Shown here one piece after another: positions 23,948 through 33,454 of a stretch of DNA of 46,247 nt. Source of the stretch: Myxococcota bacterium (GTDB taxonomy: Bacteria > Myxococcota_A > Polyangia > JAAYKL01); NCBI GenBank assembly GCA_030065855.1, contig JASJCT010000071.1, positions 1 through 46,247 of the forward strand, written 5' to 3'. The first letter of the stretch is position 1. Each line of letters begins with the position of its first letter. The notes under the pieces were generated by a model. That model did not search any database. It was not told where the DNA came from and worked only from the letters and a program-made list of their open reading frames with translations. Both the position numbers and the translations under genes were made by a program.

Positions 23948-25315
23948 CTATAGGTTGTATTTTTTTATTTTATATCGGATGCCGCGCTCGGTGATCTTTA
24001 GATCCCGGGCAGCCGCGCTCTGGTTTCCATTGTTCTTGGCCAGTGCCTTTTTGATCAGGGAGATTTCCAAGGCCGCTACTTCCTCGTCGAGCCCGCAGCG
24101 CTCCATCAAAGATTGCAGATGCTGTGGTGCAGCGGGATGGAAGAGCAAATCTGGAAAATCCTCTCGTGTGAGCTGCTTGCCTAGCGCCAATACCACTGCC
24201 CGTTCAATCCAATTTTTCAACTCCCTGATATTTCCTGGAAATGGATATGCTTGCAGCAATGCCATTACTTCCGGGTCGATGTCTCTAACATCGCTTCCAT
24301 TGATATCGGCTTGCTCTTCAAGGAACCGGCGCGCCAGTAGGGGGATATCTTCTGCTCTTTCCCGCAATGGAGGCAATGTAAAAGGTACTACATTCAAGCG
24401 GTAATAGAGATCCTCTCTAAACGCCCCCTCGGCCAATTGCTCCTGGATATCCCGATTGGTCGCGGCAATGATCCGTGTGTCTGTTTCTAGCGTTTTTGTC
24501 CCGCCGATGCGTTCGAATTGGCCGGATTGAAGCACATTCAGTAGCTTGACTTGGATTGTGAGGGGTATCTCTCCAACTTCATCGAGAAAAATCGTTCCTT
24601 CGCTAGCAAGCTCAAACCGGCCTTTCTTTTGAGCAATGGCGCCGGTAAACGCTCCTTGCTCGTGTCCAAAGAGTTCTGATTCGATGAGGGTTTCCGGTAG
24701 TGCCGCACAATTGACCGTGATAAAGGGGTGTTGCTTTCTCGTTGAGGCCAGGTGGATTGCTCTGGCCAAGACCTCCTTACCGGTCCCGGATTCGCCTTGG
24801 ATGAAAACGGACGCTTTTGAAGGTGCGATTCTAGCGGCCAAGTCGATTATTGTTTGAATAGCAGGAGATTGACCGATAAGTCCCGAAAATGCACCCGTGG
24901 CCTTTACAACTTCTCGCAAAGAACTATTTTCTCTGGATAGTGCGGCTTTTTCGAGGGCCTTTTCAACAAGTGCATCCAGGTGGTCCAAGTCGATGGGCTT
25001 GGTAAGAAAATCATAGGCGCCGGAACGCATGGCCCTTACTGCATCATTCACAGTTCCGTATGCAGTAATGACAATGGTTTGCAATTCCGGCTGTCGCTCA
25101 CGGACGTCGGCAGTCAGTGCAATGCCATCTGGGCCGCCCAGGCGCAGATCCGTGAGCATCAAGTCGATAGGGTGCGCCTCACAAACAGCTGTTGCCTGGG
25201 CAGCGCTTTGCGCCTCGAAAACGCGATAGCCGCGCTTTTTGAGAAATCCGACAAGGGTCATTCGCTGCGGTCCATCGTCTTCGACCACAAGAATCGCTTC
25301 CTTTTGAAGGGTCAT
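23948..25315 (-). CDS. NtrC-family sigma54 response regulator
   Basis: 455 residues from the ATG at 25315, which overlaps the stop of the kinase gene (ATGA) and has GGAG 6 nt upstream. A receiver domain (acidic pair near residues 12-14, phospho-acceptor Asp56 in LMLTDLRLGG) is followed by a sigma54 AAA+ domain (Walker A GESGTGKE, GAFTGA loop, Walker B IFLDEVGEI, NIRELKNWIERA). A Fis-type helix-turn-helix closes the protein (NQSAAARDLKITERGIRYKIKKYNL region). When phosphorylated it should activate sigma54 promoters. It is the third gene of a coupled operon with two sensor kinases. No clear -24/-12 site was found in the neighbouring gaps. Confidence 0.95.
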   Translation of the reverse strand: MTLQKEAILVVEDDGPQRMTLVGFLKKRGYRVFEAQSAAQATAVCEAHPIDLMLTDLRLGGPDGIALTADVRERQPELQTIVITAYGTVNDAVRAMRSGAYDFLTKPIDLDHLDALVEKALEKAALSRENSSLREVVKATGAFSGLIGQSPAIQTIIDLAARIAPSKASVFIQGESGTGKEVLARAIHLASTRKQHPFITVNCAALPETLIESELFGHEQGAFTGAIAQKKGRFELASEGTIFLDEVGEIPLTIQVKLLNVLQSGQFERIGGTKTLETDTRIIAATNRDIQEQLAEGAFREDLYYRLNVVPFTLPPLRERAEDIPLLARRFLEEQADINGSDVRDIDPEVMALLQAYPFPGNIRELKNWIERAVVLALGKQLTREDFPDLLFHPAAPQHLQSLMERCGLDEEVAALEISLIKKALAKNNGNQSAAARDLKITERGIRYKIKKYNL

Positions 25316-26973
25316 CTCGTTCTCCATCTATCCATCTGTTTGCCATGGGGGATGATAACCCGAGCAATCGTCCCTCGGCCTGGCTGTGAGCTAAGCTCAA
25401 ACGCACCGCCATGGGCTTCGATCAGGCGTTCGACAAGGGGCAAGCCCAGGCCAGTGCCCGTTGATTTGTAGCTGACAAACGGCTTCATCACTTCATTGCG
25501 GACATCAGCCGGCATGCCCGGGCCGTTATCTGCTACACTGACCACTAGATTCTGGTCCATTAGCTCAACCGATACGGTCACTCGGCCATTTGGTTCAATC
25601 GCATCGAGGGCGTTGTCGATCAGGTTAGATGTGATTTGAACAAATCGCTTGTGGTCAATTTCAACAGTCGCGTCGACGCGAGGGTCTAGGACCAGCGTCT
25701 TGTCTTCTTTTTTTGCCCGGACAGTCTTGGCAGCAACGATGTTGTCGAGAGCCTCGATGACGTTTATCTGCGTTGGGATTAATTTGATGGGGTTGCCCAA
25801 ATCCAGAAAGTCGGTGAGGACGTTGTTGATCCGGCCTGATTCAGACGTGAGCAGGTCCAACATGCTGTTGTACTCTTTGCGCTCTTTGGCGTTGATTGAA
25901 AATTCGCGCGTGAGTCGGCTTGATATCATTTGAATCGTGTTTAGCGGATTTCTGACTTCATGTACGACGGTCGCTGCCATTTGCCCGATGGTTTCCCAAT
26001 GCCTGGCTTGCTCAGCATTGGCGGCCATCGTCTTTTGGATCTCATCTTGCTTTGATTGCCATCGGCCGACGAGCAAGGTTAGCAAACCGACCAAAAAACA
26101 AATACCACAGACGAGTATCGACATGATTGCAAATCGCCGCTTTGCATTTGATTCGGCGGTTGCCAGCACGGTGGCGTCGATACCGACTCTCAGCACTACC
26201 ATTGATTCGTCCATCATCTTAAAGGGGATGAGCCCTTCAAATACCGGGCGGTTATTGACATCCCGCAACCGGGATTTGGCCTTTGGCGGTTCGGAAGCCA
26301 GTGTGCCGGCCAAAGAGGGATCTTTCTCCCATGTGGAAAGCCATTCCTGTGACGGCGCGACAGCGAGAATCCCGCTCTCATCTTGGAGTCCCACGTACAG
26401 GACATCCTGCTTGATGACACCATTTAGCAATCTACCGATACCGGTCTCTTTGTGCAGCGCTTTTAGTTGTTCGTTTAGGATACAGACAATCTTTTCGCCC
26501 ATTACAGCGTCATGACGCAGGCATATGAGGTCCATTACGCCGATGATGCCATCATTGACCAGCGCTTCAAATTCAGCTGTTTGGATTTGGGCGATAAACG
26601 CTGCTGCATCGTTTTCGGGAATAGGCCCCCAAGATCCAGTGATGTCACCATTCCTAGCGATGGTTAGATGTACGACTGGGGCATCCATTGGGGATGGGCG
26701 TTTCGCTCCTTCCAGAGCAGCGAGATGTTTTGCTGTCGCAAGAAGGTGTTCCTCTGTTAATTCGTACACAATGGCCGTAGCTGATGCTGCTTCGTATGCA
26801 CCTTCCCTTACCAACGATGCTACAGAGTCGACGTGGGCGAGAAACAGGCCTTTTATTTCGTCGTTGCTTCTACGGTGCTCCCAATATCCGTAGCTTAGAA
26901 TAATGCCCCCGATTACCGCTGTTACCAAGGTAAAGGCGAGGAAATAAGGCCTATTGCCGGTCAGAGCGATCAT
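25312..26973 (-). CDS. Membrane sensor histidine kinase
   Basis: 553 residues. Two membrane helices (about 11-31 and 285-310, FAIMSILVCGICFLVGLLTLLVG) frame a large extracytoplasmic sensor region of double-Cache type. The cytoplasmic part has a HisKA domain with His338 in VHEVRNPLN, and an HATPase domain with N box (NLIDNALDAIEPNG), G1 (DNGPGMP) and G2 (GTGLGL) all intact. It should phosphorylate the sigma54 response regulator encoded immediately downstream (4-nt overlap). The start ATG overlaps the stop of the larger kinase gene upstream, also by 4 nt. Architecture and pairing resemble AtoS/ZraS-type kinases; the stimulus is unknown. Confidence 0.93.
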   Translation of the reverse strand: MIALTGNRPYFLAFTLVTAVIGGIILSYGYWEHRRSNDEIKGLFLAHVDSVASLVREGAYEAASATAIVYELTEEHLLATAKHLAALEGAKRPSPMDAPVVHLTIARNGDITGSWGPIPENDAAAFIAQIQTAEFEALVNDGIIGVMDLICLRHDAVMGEKIVCILNEQLKALHKETGIGRLLNGVIKQDVLYVGLQDESGILAVAPSQEWLSTWEKDPSLAGTLASEPPKAKSRLRDVNNRPVFEGLIPFKMMDESMVVLRVGIDATVLATAESNAKRRFAIMSILVCGICFLVGLLTLLVGRWQSKQDEIQKTMAANAEQARHWETIGQMAATVVHEVRNPLNTIQMISSRLTREFSINAKERKEYNSMLDLLTSESGRINNVLTDFLDLGNPIKLIPTQINVIEALDNIVAAKTVRAKKEDKTLVLDPRVDATVEIDHKRFVQITSNLIDNALDAIEPNGRVTVSVELMDQNLVVSVADNGPGMPADVRNEVMKPFVSYKSTGTGLGLPLVERLIEAHGGAFELSSQPGRGTIARVIIPHGKQMDRWRTR

Positions 26974-29900
26974 TTTTGTTGCTCAAATAAGGGGATCAGG
27001 AGGGTGAATAGTGCGTTGTGTTGTGAGTCGCTCATCACTTTCAGATCCCCGCCGTGCAGCCGTAAGATATCCTGGGCAAAAGTAGTGCTGAGTACGCCAG
27101 TTCCAGTATGATCCACGTCAGAGACACCGAGCGCAGTGCGATACGCGTGCTCGATGTTGTGCTTTTGTTCGACGGAGATTGCTCCGTTTGTATCGATAAT
27201 GTCCACTCTTAGATGCCCTGTGCTTTTTAAAATTGGTCTAATGCGCGTTGTCTTAAGGGTTAGCGCGCCTTTTTTAATCCCTTTTGTGATATTCGCCACG
27301 AGGCTGGAGACGACCTGGCGGATTCGCAGGGCATCTACATAAACAGGTGCCGGATCGAGCATTTCAATACTGTTCAGTACGATGCGGCGTGTTCCAATGA
27401 CGCGGCCTGAGTCAGCGATGCAGTCGGTAATCAATTCTGAGGGCAACACCCACGAGCGATTGAGATCGAGTGTCCCAACTTCTATTTTGGATAGGTCCAG
27501 TATCTCGATGATGCGAACCATCAATCTCTGGGCTTGTTCGGAAATATGCGAGACGCTGCGATGCTGCGAGTCGGTCAAAGGTCCTTCCATGCCCTTTAAG
27601 AGCAGATCGGTAAATCCAATAATAGAGTTGAGTGGGCTGCGCAAATCGTGGCTCATGTCTGAAAAAAAATCAGCTCTTATCGCTCGCTTGCGCTGGTTAA
27701 ATTCAATTACTCGGTTTTTTGAACCGCAAAGATCTGTGAATCGTTCTTTTGACCTTTCGAGGTGCTGGTTGATGCAGTACAGCTCCTTTGGTAATGATTC
27801 ATGGAAGTCGCCAGATCCCGAATTTGCAAACGCATCGACCTGCTCGCACACGAAACCGAGTGCCCTACTGAGCTGTCCGCGGTGGCGCAATACAACGGCG
27901 ATGCTCAATAACAGTGCTGCTGACACCAAGAGCCCTCCGATGATGTATTTGTCAGGTCTTGGCTGCGGCGTAATGTGCACAAATCCCAAACCACTATCGA
28001 GATCAATGGGGATCAGCAATTCCCGGGTGCCCATTCCTAGGTATTTGGCTGGCGAGGCATGAGGTGATTTTATGGCTGACGTAAGATCTTGTTTTGCTAA
28101 ATGCTCAGGGGCGGTCTTGACCAGAGTTGCGCAGTCAAAACGGGTCATTAATCGTAAATCTTCTGCTTTTAAAGTGGTCGGACCAGTTGTGAGTGCGGCC
28201 TCGGCAGCGCGGCTATATCCACTGCCGAGCTGCGCCGATGTTATATGTTCGACAGTATGTTCCCCTGCCACCCACAACGTACCTGTCGCTAATACAGTCG
28301 GCAATACAACCACTGAAATGGGATTGAGAAGCCGCCTCTCTATACGCTCGAGATGGGGTCGGGACAGGTTGGGAAGGCCTGCCAGCTGGTGAAAGCGTGT
28401 GCGAATGGCGATAAACGTGGGTATTGCCATTCCCCCATGCGCAACCAATACCGGCAAAATGACACGCAGGAGGAAGGTACCGGGATCCAAGCCAAAGATA
28501 CCGGCAGATACGACCAGCACTGTGGGGGCACCGAGGATCGTCGCAGCTGCCAGTTGGGCAGTGACCGTAACGGGTAGCATTCTTAAGTAGTGATTTTGAA
28601 AATCCGCGCTTTTGATCATTGCTGTCTTGAAGCGGACACTCAGGCTGGCGCAACCGAGGATAATGACCGCGATTTGGACGGCAAACAGGGTTCCAACAGC
28701 TACGGCCATACCCATGAGTTGCCCTAGGGTTATCATTTCAAGCATGGCAATGCCCATGCATAAAAGGGCGGCGGTCAATAGGAATGGGATGGCTGCCAAT
28801 ACAATATCGAGCGAAAACCCGGCCTTGATACTGGCCGGGGGGCTCATTTTGAGGTCGTCTTTGGGAATACCACCGTTCGCCCACTGCCCGTTTCCTAGCT
28901 TTACCGAATTGGGATCCGCTGAATTTTGATCTGTCTGAGGTGCCGCGCTTACAGTTGCATTTTTTTGGGCTTTGTTTGCACGCGCGGTCTGGACAATGCC
29001 CTCTGCCGTCGCTGTGAGTTCGGCCAATGCCGCATCAGAGTCTATTTTGTTGGGAATAATCGACAAGAGAGCAAGGGCGTCGCTTGCAATACGGCGCAGT
29101 CGGTCTGCCGCTTGACTGACAATGCGGATATCCTCGACTTGATTTTCCTGCAATGGGCCCTGCTCTCCAGCAATGAGCGCGTCGGATGCGCTGGTAATAT
29201 GCGCTAGATGTGCATGGATATCCGCGGACACGTCTTTTAGTAACTCAGGTCTCAACCGATCGCGCTTCTGAGCTTCCTCAATCGCCTCCTGATTTGATGC
29301 GAGTTCTCTTTGAAACCGCTCCACGACACGGGAAATGCCTAAGTAAAGTCTGTCCAGCGTGCCAGGTGGGGTTGGTCTTACAGGCGGGACCGATCCTTTA
29401 GGCAAGTCTGTCTCATCTATCTTTTCTAAGCGTCTTTTTATGGCGTTGAGCAGATCTGATGTCTCTCTGCCAAATGCCATGCCGACCATCGCAGCGGCAA
29501 AAACGAGTACAACAGACAGGATGACCAACTTTATGATGGTCTTTGAGAGCACCCGGGTTGAATCGGGAATTCTCGCCGCAATGAGAAGGTTTGGACGGCC
29601 ATCAAGCGCGTCGACGACCCCGGTCATTGTCACATGATCAGTGCCGCCTATCTTAAGGGTAGCCGCGTTGGAAGCGAAGATTTGACCGATTATCTGAGGC
29701 GGCACATCTACAAATCGCCCAGGGTAAATAGGCTGATCAGAAGAGAGAAACAGGCCGATGTGCGCGTCCAATCGCTCTTCTGCTTCTTCGAGGAGCACCT
29801 GTATGTCCGACTGTTGGACCAATGCCAGGCGATCGATGAGCCAAGTGGCGGCTACCTGAATCTCTGCTGTGCGACTGCGTTTGGGTCCGGCCTCCAGTCT

Positions 29901-30089
29901 GAAAATTACCGTCCCCATTGCGAAAATCGCTACGAAGAGCGGGGTGATGAGGGCAATTCGGGCAAAATGCCAGGTCATAGATGACCCGGCTGGTTTGTGC
30001 ACGTGCCCATCATTGGATTTCCCATTGCCAGTATCGCGGGGCAAAGAGACGTGCCGAATCCGAGTTGTTTTTTTTGAAGTCGCGCTCAT
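26970..30089 (-). CDS. Large two-module sensor kinase with weakened catalytic motifs
   Basis: 1039 residues from the ATG at 30089 (GTG 30098 is also possible). The N-terminal module has a membrane helix, an extracytoplasmic region, a second helix near 190-210 and a helical dimerisation-like segment with DIHAHLAHITSASDALI where a HisKA box would stand. A middle region has several membrane helices. The second module has another extracytoplasmic loop, a helix and a good HisKA box, FFSDMSHDLRSPLNSIIGF (His814). Its ATPase domain is poor: the N box keeps one Asn (SSLVANITK), G1 reads DTNGAI and G2 reads GTGVLST. It may accept or dephosphorylate rather than autophosphorylate, modulating the canonical kinase downstream (ATGA overlap). 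Confidence 0.8.
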   Translation of the reverse strand: MSATSKKTTRIRHVSLPRDTGNGKSNDGHVHKPAGSSMTWHFARIALITPLFVAIFAMGTVIFRLEAGPKRSRTAEIQVAATWLIDRLALVQQSDIQVLLEEAEERLDAHIGLFLSSDQPIYPGRFVDVPPQIIGQIFASNAATLKIGGTDHVTMTGVVDALDGRPNLLIAARIPDSTRVLSKTIIKLVILSVVLVFAAAMVGMAFGRETSDLLNAIKRRLEKIDETDLPKGSVPPVRPTPPGTLDRLYLGISRVVERFQRELASNQEAIEEAQKRDRLRPELLKDVSADIHAHLAHITSASDALIAGEQGPLQENQVEDIRIVSQAADRLRRIASDALALLSIIPNKIDSDAALAELTATAEGIVQTARANKAQKNATVSAAPQTDQNSADPNSVKLGNGQWANGGIPKDDLKMSPPASIKAGFSLDIVLAAIPFLLTAALLCMGIAMLEMITLGQLMGMAVAVGTLFAVQIAVIILGCASLSVRFKTAMIKSADFQNHYLRMLPVTVTAQLAAATILGAPTVLVVSAGIFGLDPGTFLLRVILPVLVAHGGMAIPTFIAIRTRFHQLAGLPNLSRPHLERIERRLLNPISVVVLPTVLATGTLWVAGEHTVEHITSAQLGSGYSRAAEAALTTGPTTLKAEDLRLMTRFDCATLVKTAPEHLAKQDLTSAIKSPHASPAKYLGMGTRELLIPIDLDSGLGFVHITPQPRPDKYIIGGLLVSAALLLSIAVVLRHRGQLSRALGFVCEQVDAFANSGSGDFHESLPKELYCINQHLERSKERFTDLCGSKNRVIEFNQRKRAIRADFFSDMSHDLRSPLNSIIGFTDLLLKGMEGPLTDSQHRSVSHISEQAQRLMVRIIEILDLSKIEVGTLDLNRSWVLPSELITDCIADSGRVIGTRRIVLNSIEMLDPAPVYVDALRIRQVVSSLVANITKGIKKGALTLKTTRIRPILKSTGHLRVDIIDTNGAISVEQKHNIEHAYRTALGVSDVDHTGTGVLSTTFAQDILRLHGGDLKVMSDSQHNALFTLLIPLFEQQK

Positions 30090-30096
30090 ATACACC

Positions 30097-30108
30097 ACTG
30101 ACGTCAGT
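30097..30108. promoter_or_regulatory. Perfect 12-bp palindrome upstream of the sensor operon
   Basis: ACTGACGTCAGT, its own reverse complement, lies 7 bp before the ATG at 30089 in the divergent gap between the sensor operon and the Ser/Thr kinase gene. The position would suit an operator or a translational control site. The remaining gap (30109-30306) is AT-rich with no gene. Confidence 0.3.
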
Positions 30109-30306
30109 ACGTTACCTTACCACAAGATATGAGGAAAACGTCTATCCCGCTAAGAACGATAGGTTCGTCTTGAAGTTCTCGAATATTGAGGAAAGACGTC
30201 TTGTTAAAGACAAATCCCCGTTTACTTTTTGATCGCTCTTGCTTTTCATTGCTTAATCAGTTCCGTTACATATAATTACTATGTGTTATCTTCTAATGAG
30301 GGTCAT

Positions 30307-31980
30307 GTGCGTGATAATGGATCGATATCTGAAAAGGGCGGTTTCGTCCAATCCAATCCGCCGCCCCCTCTGGGTCGCGATCGCGTCGGCAGGTACGAGG
30401 TCATCTACCCCATCGCCTCAGGGGGCATGGCCAGTGTATACGTTGGAAGATTGTCCGGCATGGCCGGGTTCGAGCGCCTTGTTGCGATTAAGATAATCCA
30501 CTCTCATCTCGCGGCAGAAGATGCGTTTGTAAAGATGTTCTTGGACGAGGCAAGGCTCGCCGCGAGAATCCACCATCCAAACGTGGGTGAGATCATAGAA
30601 GTGGGCGAAGACGATGGGCTGTTCTACATGATAGGAGAGCTCATCTTTGGCCAGAGTCTCCGCGCCTTTATTCGGCGAGCAAAGCAAAAACGCATCGAGA
30701 TATCCAATGCCTTGTTCGCGGATATCGCCTCCCAGGTATGCCGCGCCCTGCACTGCGCGCACGAGCTAAGAGGCATCGAAGGAGAACTCCTCGGCCTGGT
30801 TCACCGGGATGTATCCCCCAGAAATATCCTCATCAGCTATGACGGTTTTGTAAAGCTCATTGACTTTGGCGTGGCGTTTGCCCAGGGCAGGGTGTCCCAC
30901 ACCGAAGTGGGTACCCTCAAGGGCAAGATCGGCTACATGTCGCCCGAGCAGATCAGGTCTAAACCGTTTGACCGGCGTTCTGACCTCTTTTCCTTGGGGG
31001 TGGTCATCTACCAGATGATAACCGGCAGACAACCGTTTATGGGGAACACGGATATCGACAGATTAAACAAGATTCTGGAATACAAGTTTGTTAGACCGCG
31101 CAATATCGTCCGAGAATTGGACCCTGACTTAGAGCGGATAATCCTAACATCAATGGCAAGATCCCCAGGGGGTCGATATCCAACCGCGGCAGCCATGGGC
31201 GAAGCGCTGGACGCATTCGTTAGGAAGGAAGCAAAGGAGGTAGGGGCGCCGTTCTTGTCCAATCTGATGCATGACCTGTTCTCAAAGGAATACGCCTTTC
31301 ACCAGGAGCAACTCAGGAAGTACCGCAGGGATGATAAGACACCGATCGAGACCCTACCCAAATTTAAGACCAAAAAGGCGAAGGCTTCATCATCTAACGA
31401 GTCGTCTACCCTCGAAGCGACAAAAGTGGGGACACCTGGATCCAAAAGAAAAGCCAGAACAGAGGAGCAGCGAAAAAAACTGCGTATTGCCATCCTCGTG
31501 GCAACTGTCGCAGTGCTGATCGGAGGCATCGCCACATTTATCAATTTTATAGGCAAGACAGAGCCGGCGGTTTCAGCCAAAGCGACCGAAAAAAGCGATG
31601 CCACCCCAATTCCCACACCAAAGGAGTCAATTGCTCCAGAGGCAGCTGATACCCCTTCCCCTGAGATACATCATGAACGCAAAGAAGTGCGCGTCAGACT
31701 CGATATACAACCTAAAGGGGCTATGATTACCCTCGATGGTAAAGAGTTTGGCTCAGATCTCGGCAGTCTGAGCATACCCGCTGATGGGAATACCCATACG
31801 ATTGAGGTATCTCAGGACGGTTATACGACTCAGAAGATCAATTTTATCGCTGATGAGGATAGAGTCGTCACAGCCACCCTTCTTCCAGAGCCGAAACCTC
31901 CTATGACAGACCCGAAAAAGAAGCGCATCAAAACCAAAAAGAAAAAAGATTCGTTCTCTCTAAGGAAAAGTCCTTACTAG
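30307..31980 (+). CDS. Transmembrane Ser/Thr protein kinase with C-terminal PEGA domain
   Basis: 557 residues from the GTG at 30307 (GAGGG just upstream); the frame opens earlier, at 30229, but that part is AT-rich and unstructured. The Hanks-type kinase domain begins at RYEVIYPIASGGMASVY, with Lys62 (VAIKII), HRD at 166-168 (LVHRDVSPRNIL), DFG at 186-188 and SPEQ in the P+1 region, so all catalytic residues are present. A juxtamembrane Lys/Ser-rich linker, a membrane helix (about 394-416) and an extracytoplasmic PEGA domain (about 460-525, VRLDIQPKGAMITLDGKEFG) follow. It heads two tandem TPR-PEGA/lipoprotein cassettes and may be their regulator. Confidence 0.92.
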   Translation: MRDNGSISEKGGFVQSNPPPPLGRDRVGRYEVIYPIASGGMASVYVGRLSGMAGFERLVAIKIIHSHLAAEDAFVKMFLDEARLAARIHHPNVGEIIEVGEDDGLFYMIGELIFGQSLRAFIRRAKQKRIEISNALFADIASQVCRALHCAHELRGIEGELLGLVHRDVSPRNILISYDGFVKLIDFGVAFAQGRVSHTEVGTLKGKIGYMSPEQIRSKPFDRRSDLFSLGVVIYQMITGRQPFMGNTDIDRLNKILEYKFVRPRNIVRELDPDLERIILTSMARSPGGRYPTAAAMGEALDAFVRKEAKEVGAPFLSNLMHDLFSKEYAFHQEQLRKYRRDDKTPIETLPKFKTKKAKASSSNESSTLEATKVGTPGSKRKARTEEQRKKLRIAILVATVAVLIGGIATFINFIGKTEPAVSAKATEKSDATPIPTPKESIAPEAADTPSPEIHHERKEVRVRLDIQPKGAMITLDGKEFGSDLGSLSIPADGNTHTIEVSQDGYTTQKINFIADEDRVVTATLLPEPKPPMTDPKKKRIKTKKKKDSFSLRKSPY

Positions 31981-32091
31981 CGTTATCCAATTTACAATGT
32001 TCCCCCTGTAAAAGGCTGACCCTTAGACATGCTTAACACCCAGGGTATATGAACTGCCCTCTTTGGCCTTCTCTCTGTCCTTCATTCCAGC

Positions 32092-32280
32092 AGCCCCCTC
32101 CCTGGCCCTCCCCCGGTGAAAGCTTGGACGTTGGGGGAGGGTAATACCAAGAATATTCTCAAAAGGTGCTGGCAAAACAAAGAAGTAAAAATTTGGAATC
32201 TGGCTATCCGCAAAGCTGCGCTCCGCATCACCCTCTCCCAACATCCAATTGTCCACCGGGGGAGGGCCGGGGAGGGGGCT
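32092..32280. repeat. Complete 189-bp inverted-repeat element (MITE/BIME-like)
   Basis: Terminal inverted repeats of 27 bp, 26 matching (AGCCCCCTCCCTGGCCCTCC... and its inverse ending GGGGAGGGGGCT). Each end can also fold on itself (CCCTCCCCC with GGGGGAGGG nearby). The interior is AT-rich (AATACCAAGAATATTCTC) and non-coding. A second copy, split by other insertions, spans 36689-38780. It occupies most of the 451-bp gap 31981-32431; the rest of that gap holds no gene. Confidence 0.8.
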
Positions 32281-32361
32281 CTGAGTGACGTGATTACCCC
32301 TTTGGGGGGAATCGGAACCTACACCCGCCAAAGTAGATTTGACTGGATATTAGACCGCCTG

Positions 32362-32431
32362 ACAGGACAACCGGTCAAAATCGAGTACACTTTAATAAAG
32401 GGGCATCAGAAGGAAAAAAGGCAAAGGACCC
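32362..32431 (+). promoter_or_regulatory. Conserved leader upstream of TPR-PEGA gene 1
   Basis: This stretch matches 34853-34922 upstream of the paralogous gene, with shared blocks CTGACAGGACAAC, TTAATAA, GAAAAAAGG and AAAGGACC-ATGAGGTTC. Both leaders are AT-rich and probably carry the promoter (TTAATAA as -10 candidate) and ribosome binding site. They could equally be retained only through recent duplication. Confidence 0.4.
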
Positions 32432-33430
32432 ATGAGGTTCAGATACGCGGCTTTAATTATCCTTACCTGTTCATGTATCTTTTCCATCCAGGTGTTTGCA
32501 CAAGAGGAGACACTGGATAAAGAGACGCGCGATAAGGCCCAGGAATACTTCAGGCGAGGGGAGATTCTCTTTGATGCCGGGGATTTTGACGGGGCAGCCG
32601 AGGCATTCATGCGCGCACACGAGACCCTACCTCATCCCATTACCCTGCTAAATACCGCCCTATCCTACGAAAACGGGGACAAAATACTGCAAGCAATTGT
32701 AACATACGAAAAATACCTGACCGCGATTGAGAGTCAGGACTCAGAGGACCCAGACGTCGAACAACGCTTGGCGCGACTAAAGAAAAAAGTGGGCAAAATC
32801 GATGTCAGTGCAACGTGCGCGAGTGATGCATGCAGCATAAGGGTCGATGGTGTGGATCACGGAGACGCACCCGCAGTAGTGATGGTCATCCCTGGATCCC
32901 ATCACGTGGAGATCATGGATGGGGACGAGGTGGTCGCCTCTGAATATGTGGTCATTGGAGCAGGGGAAGTAAAAGATGTCTACCTGGAGCCAACACAACC
33001 CGAACATCAGACGCCAAAGCCCCCTACCATGCCCGTTGAGGTAACCCAACCGGATCCTTGGGTCGTGCACGCACCACCAGCGCGGCGGAGCGGATTGAGA
33101 AAGCTCAGGGCACCATTTTGGATAACGGCAGGTTCGACAGTCGTTGTTGGCGCAACCGGTCTGGGTTTGTGGTGGAGTGTGATCAGCGACAAAAAAGAGT
33201 TTGATGCCAAGGACTTAGATGACGACGACGAGTATCTCGAAGCTGAGAAAATAGGCGAAAAGGCCGAGAAAAAGCAGATAGCTGCCGTCATTCTGGCAGG
33301 TACAGCAGGTGGAGTGGCAGTGGCGGCAACAATACTTGCGATCAGGGATTTCAAGTCATCCAAGAAAGAGGCGCCCAATAGGGTTTCATTCCAAATGGGA
33401 CCAGGGATAGGCGTGAATGTCAGATTTTAG
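32432..33430 (+). CDS. TPR-PEGA membrane protein, cassette copy 1
   Basis: 332 residues. A signal peptide (LIILTCSCIFSIQVFAQEE) precedes a TPR-like helical region (about 25-115, AQEYFRRGEILFDAGDFDGA), a PEGA-like domain (about 120-190, SIRVDGVDHGDAPAVVMVIPG), a Pro-rich linker, and two hydrophobic segments near 228-250 and 285-305 around an acidic helix. The end PGIGVNVRF is strand-like. This layout is common in Myxococcota beside Ser/Thr kinases and is thought to be periplasmic scaffolding. It closely matches the gene at 34923-35912. The Asp-Thr lipoprotein gene follows after 24 bp. Confidence 0.8.
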   Translation: MRFRYAALIILTCSCIFSIQVFAQEETLDKETRDKAQEYFRRGEILFDAGDFDGAAEAFMRAHETLPHPITLLNTALSYENGDKILQAIVTYEKYLTAIESQDSEDPDVEQRLARLKKKVGKIDVSATCASDACSIRVDGVDHGDAPAVVMVIPGSHHVEIMDGDEVVASEYVVIGAGEVKDVYLEPTQPEHQTPKPPTMPVEVTQPDPWVVHAPPARRSGLRKLRAPFWITAGSTVVVGATGLGLWWSVISDKKEFDAKDLDDDDEYLEAEKIGEKAEKKQIAAVILAGTAGGVAVAATILAIRDFKSSKKEAPNRVSFQMGPGIGVNVRF

Positions 33431-33454
33431 TTCATTGATACTGGAAAGTTAGTA

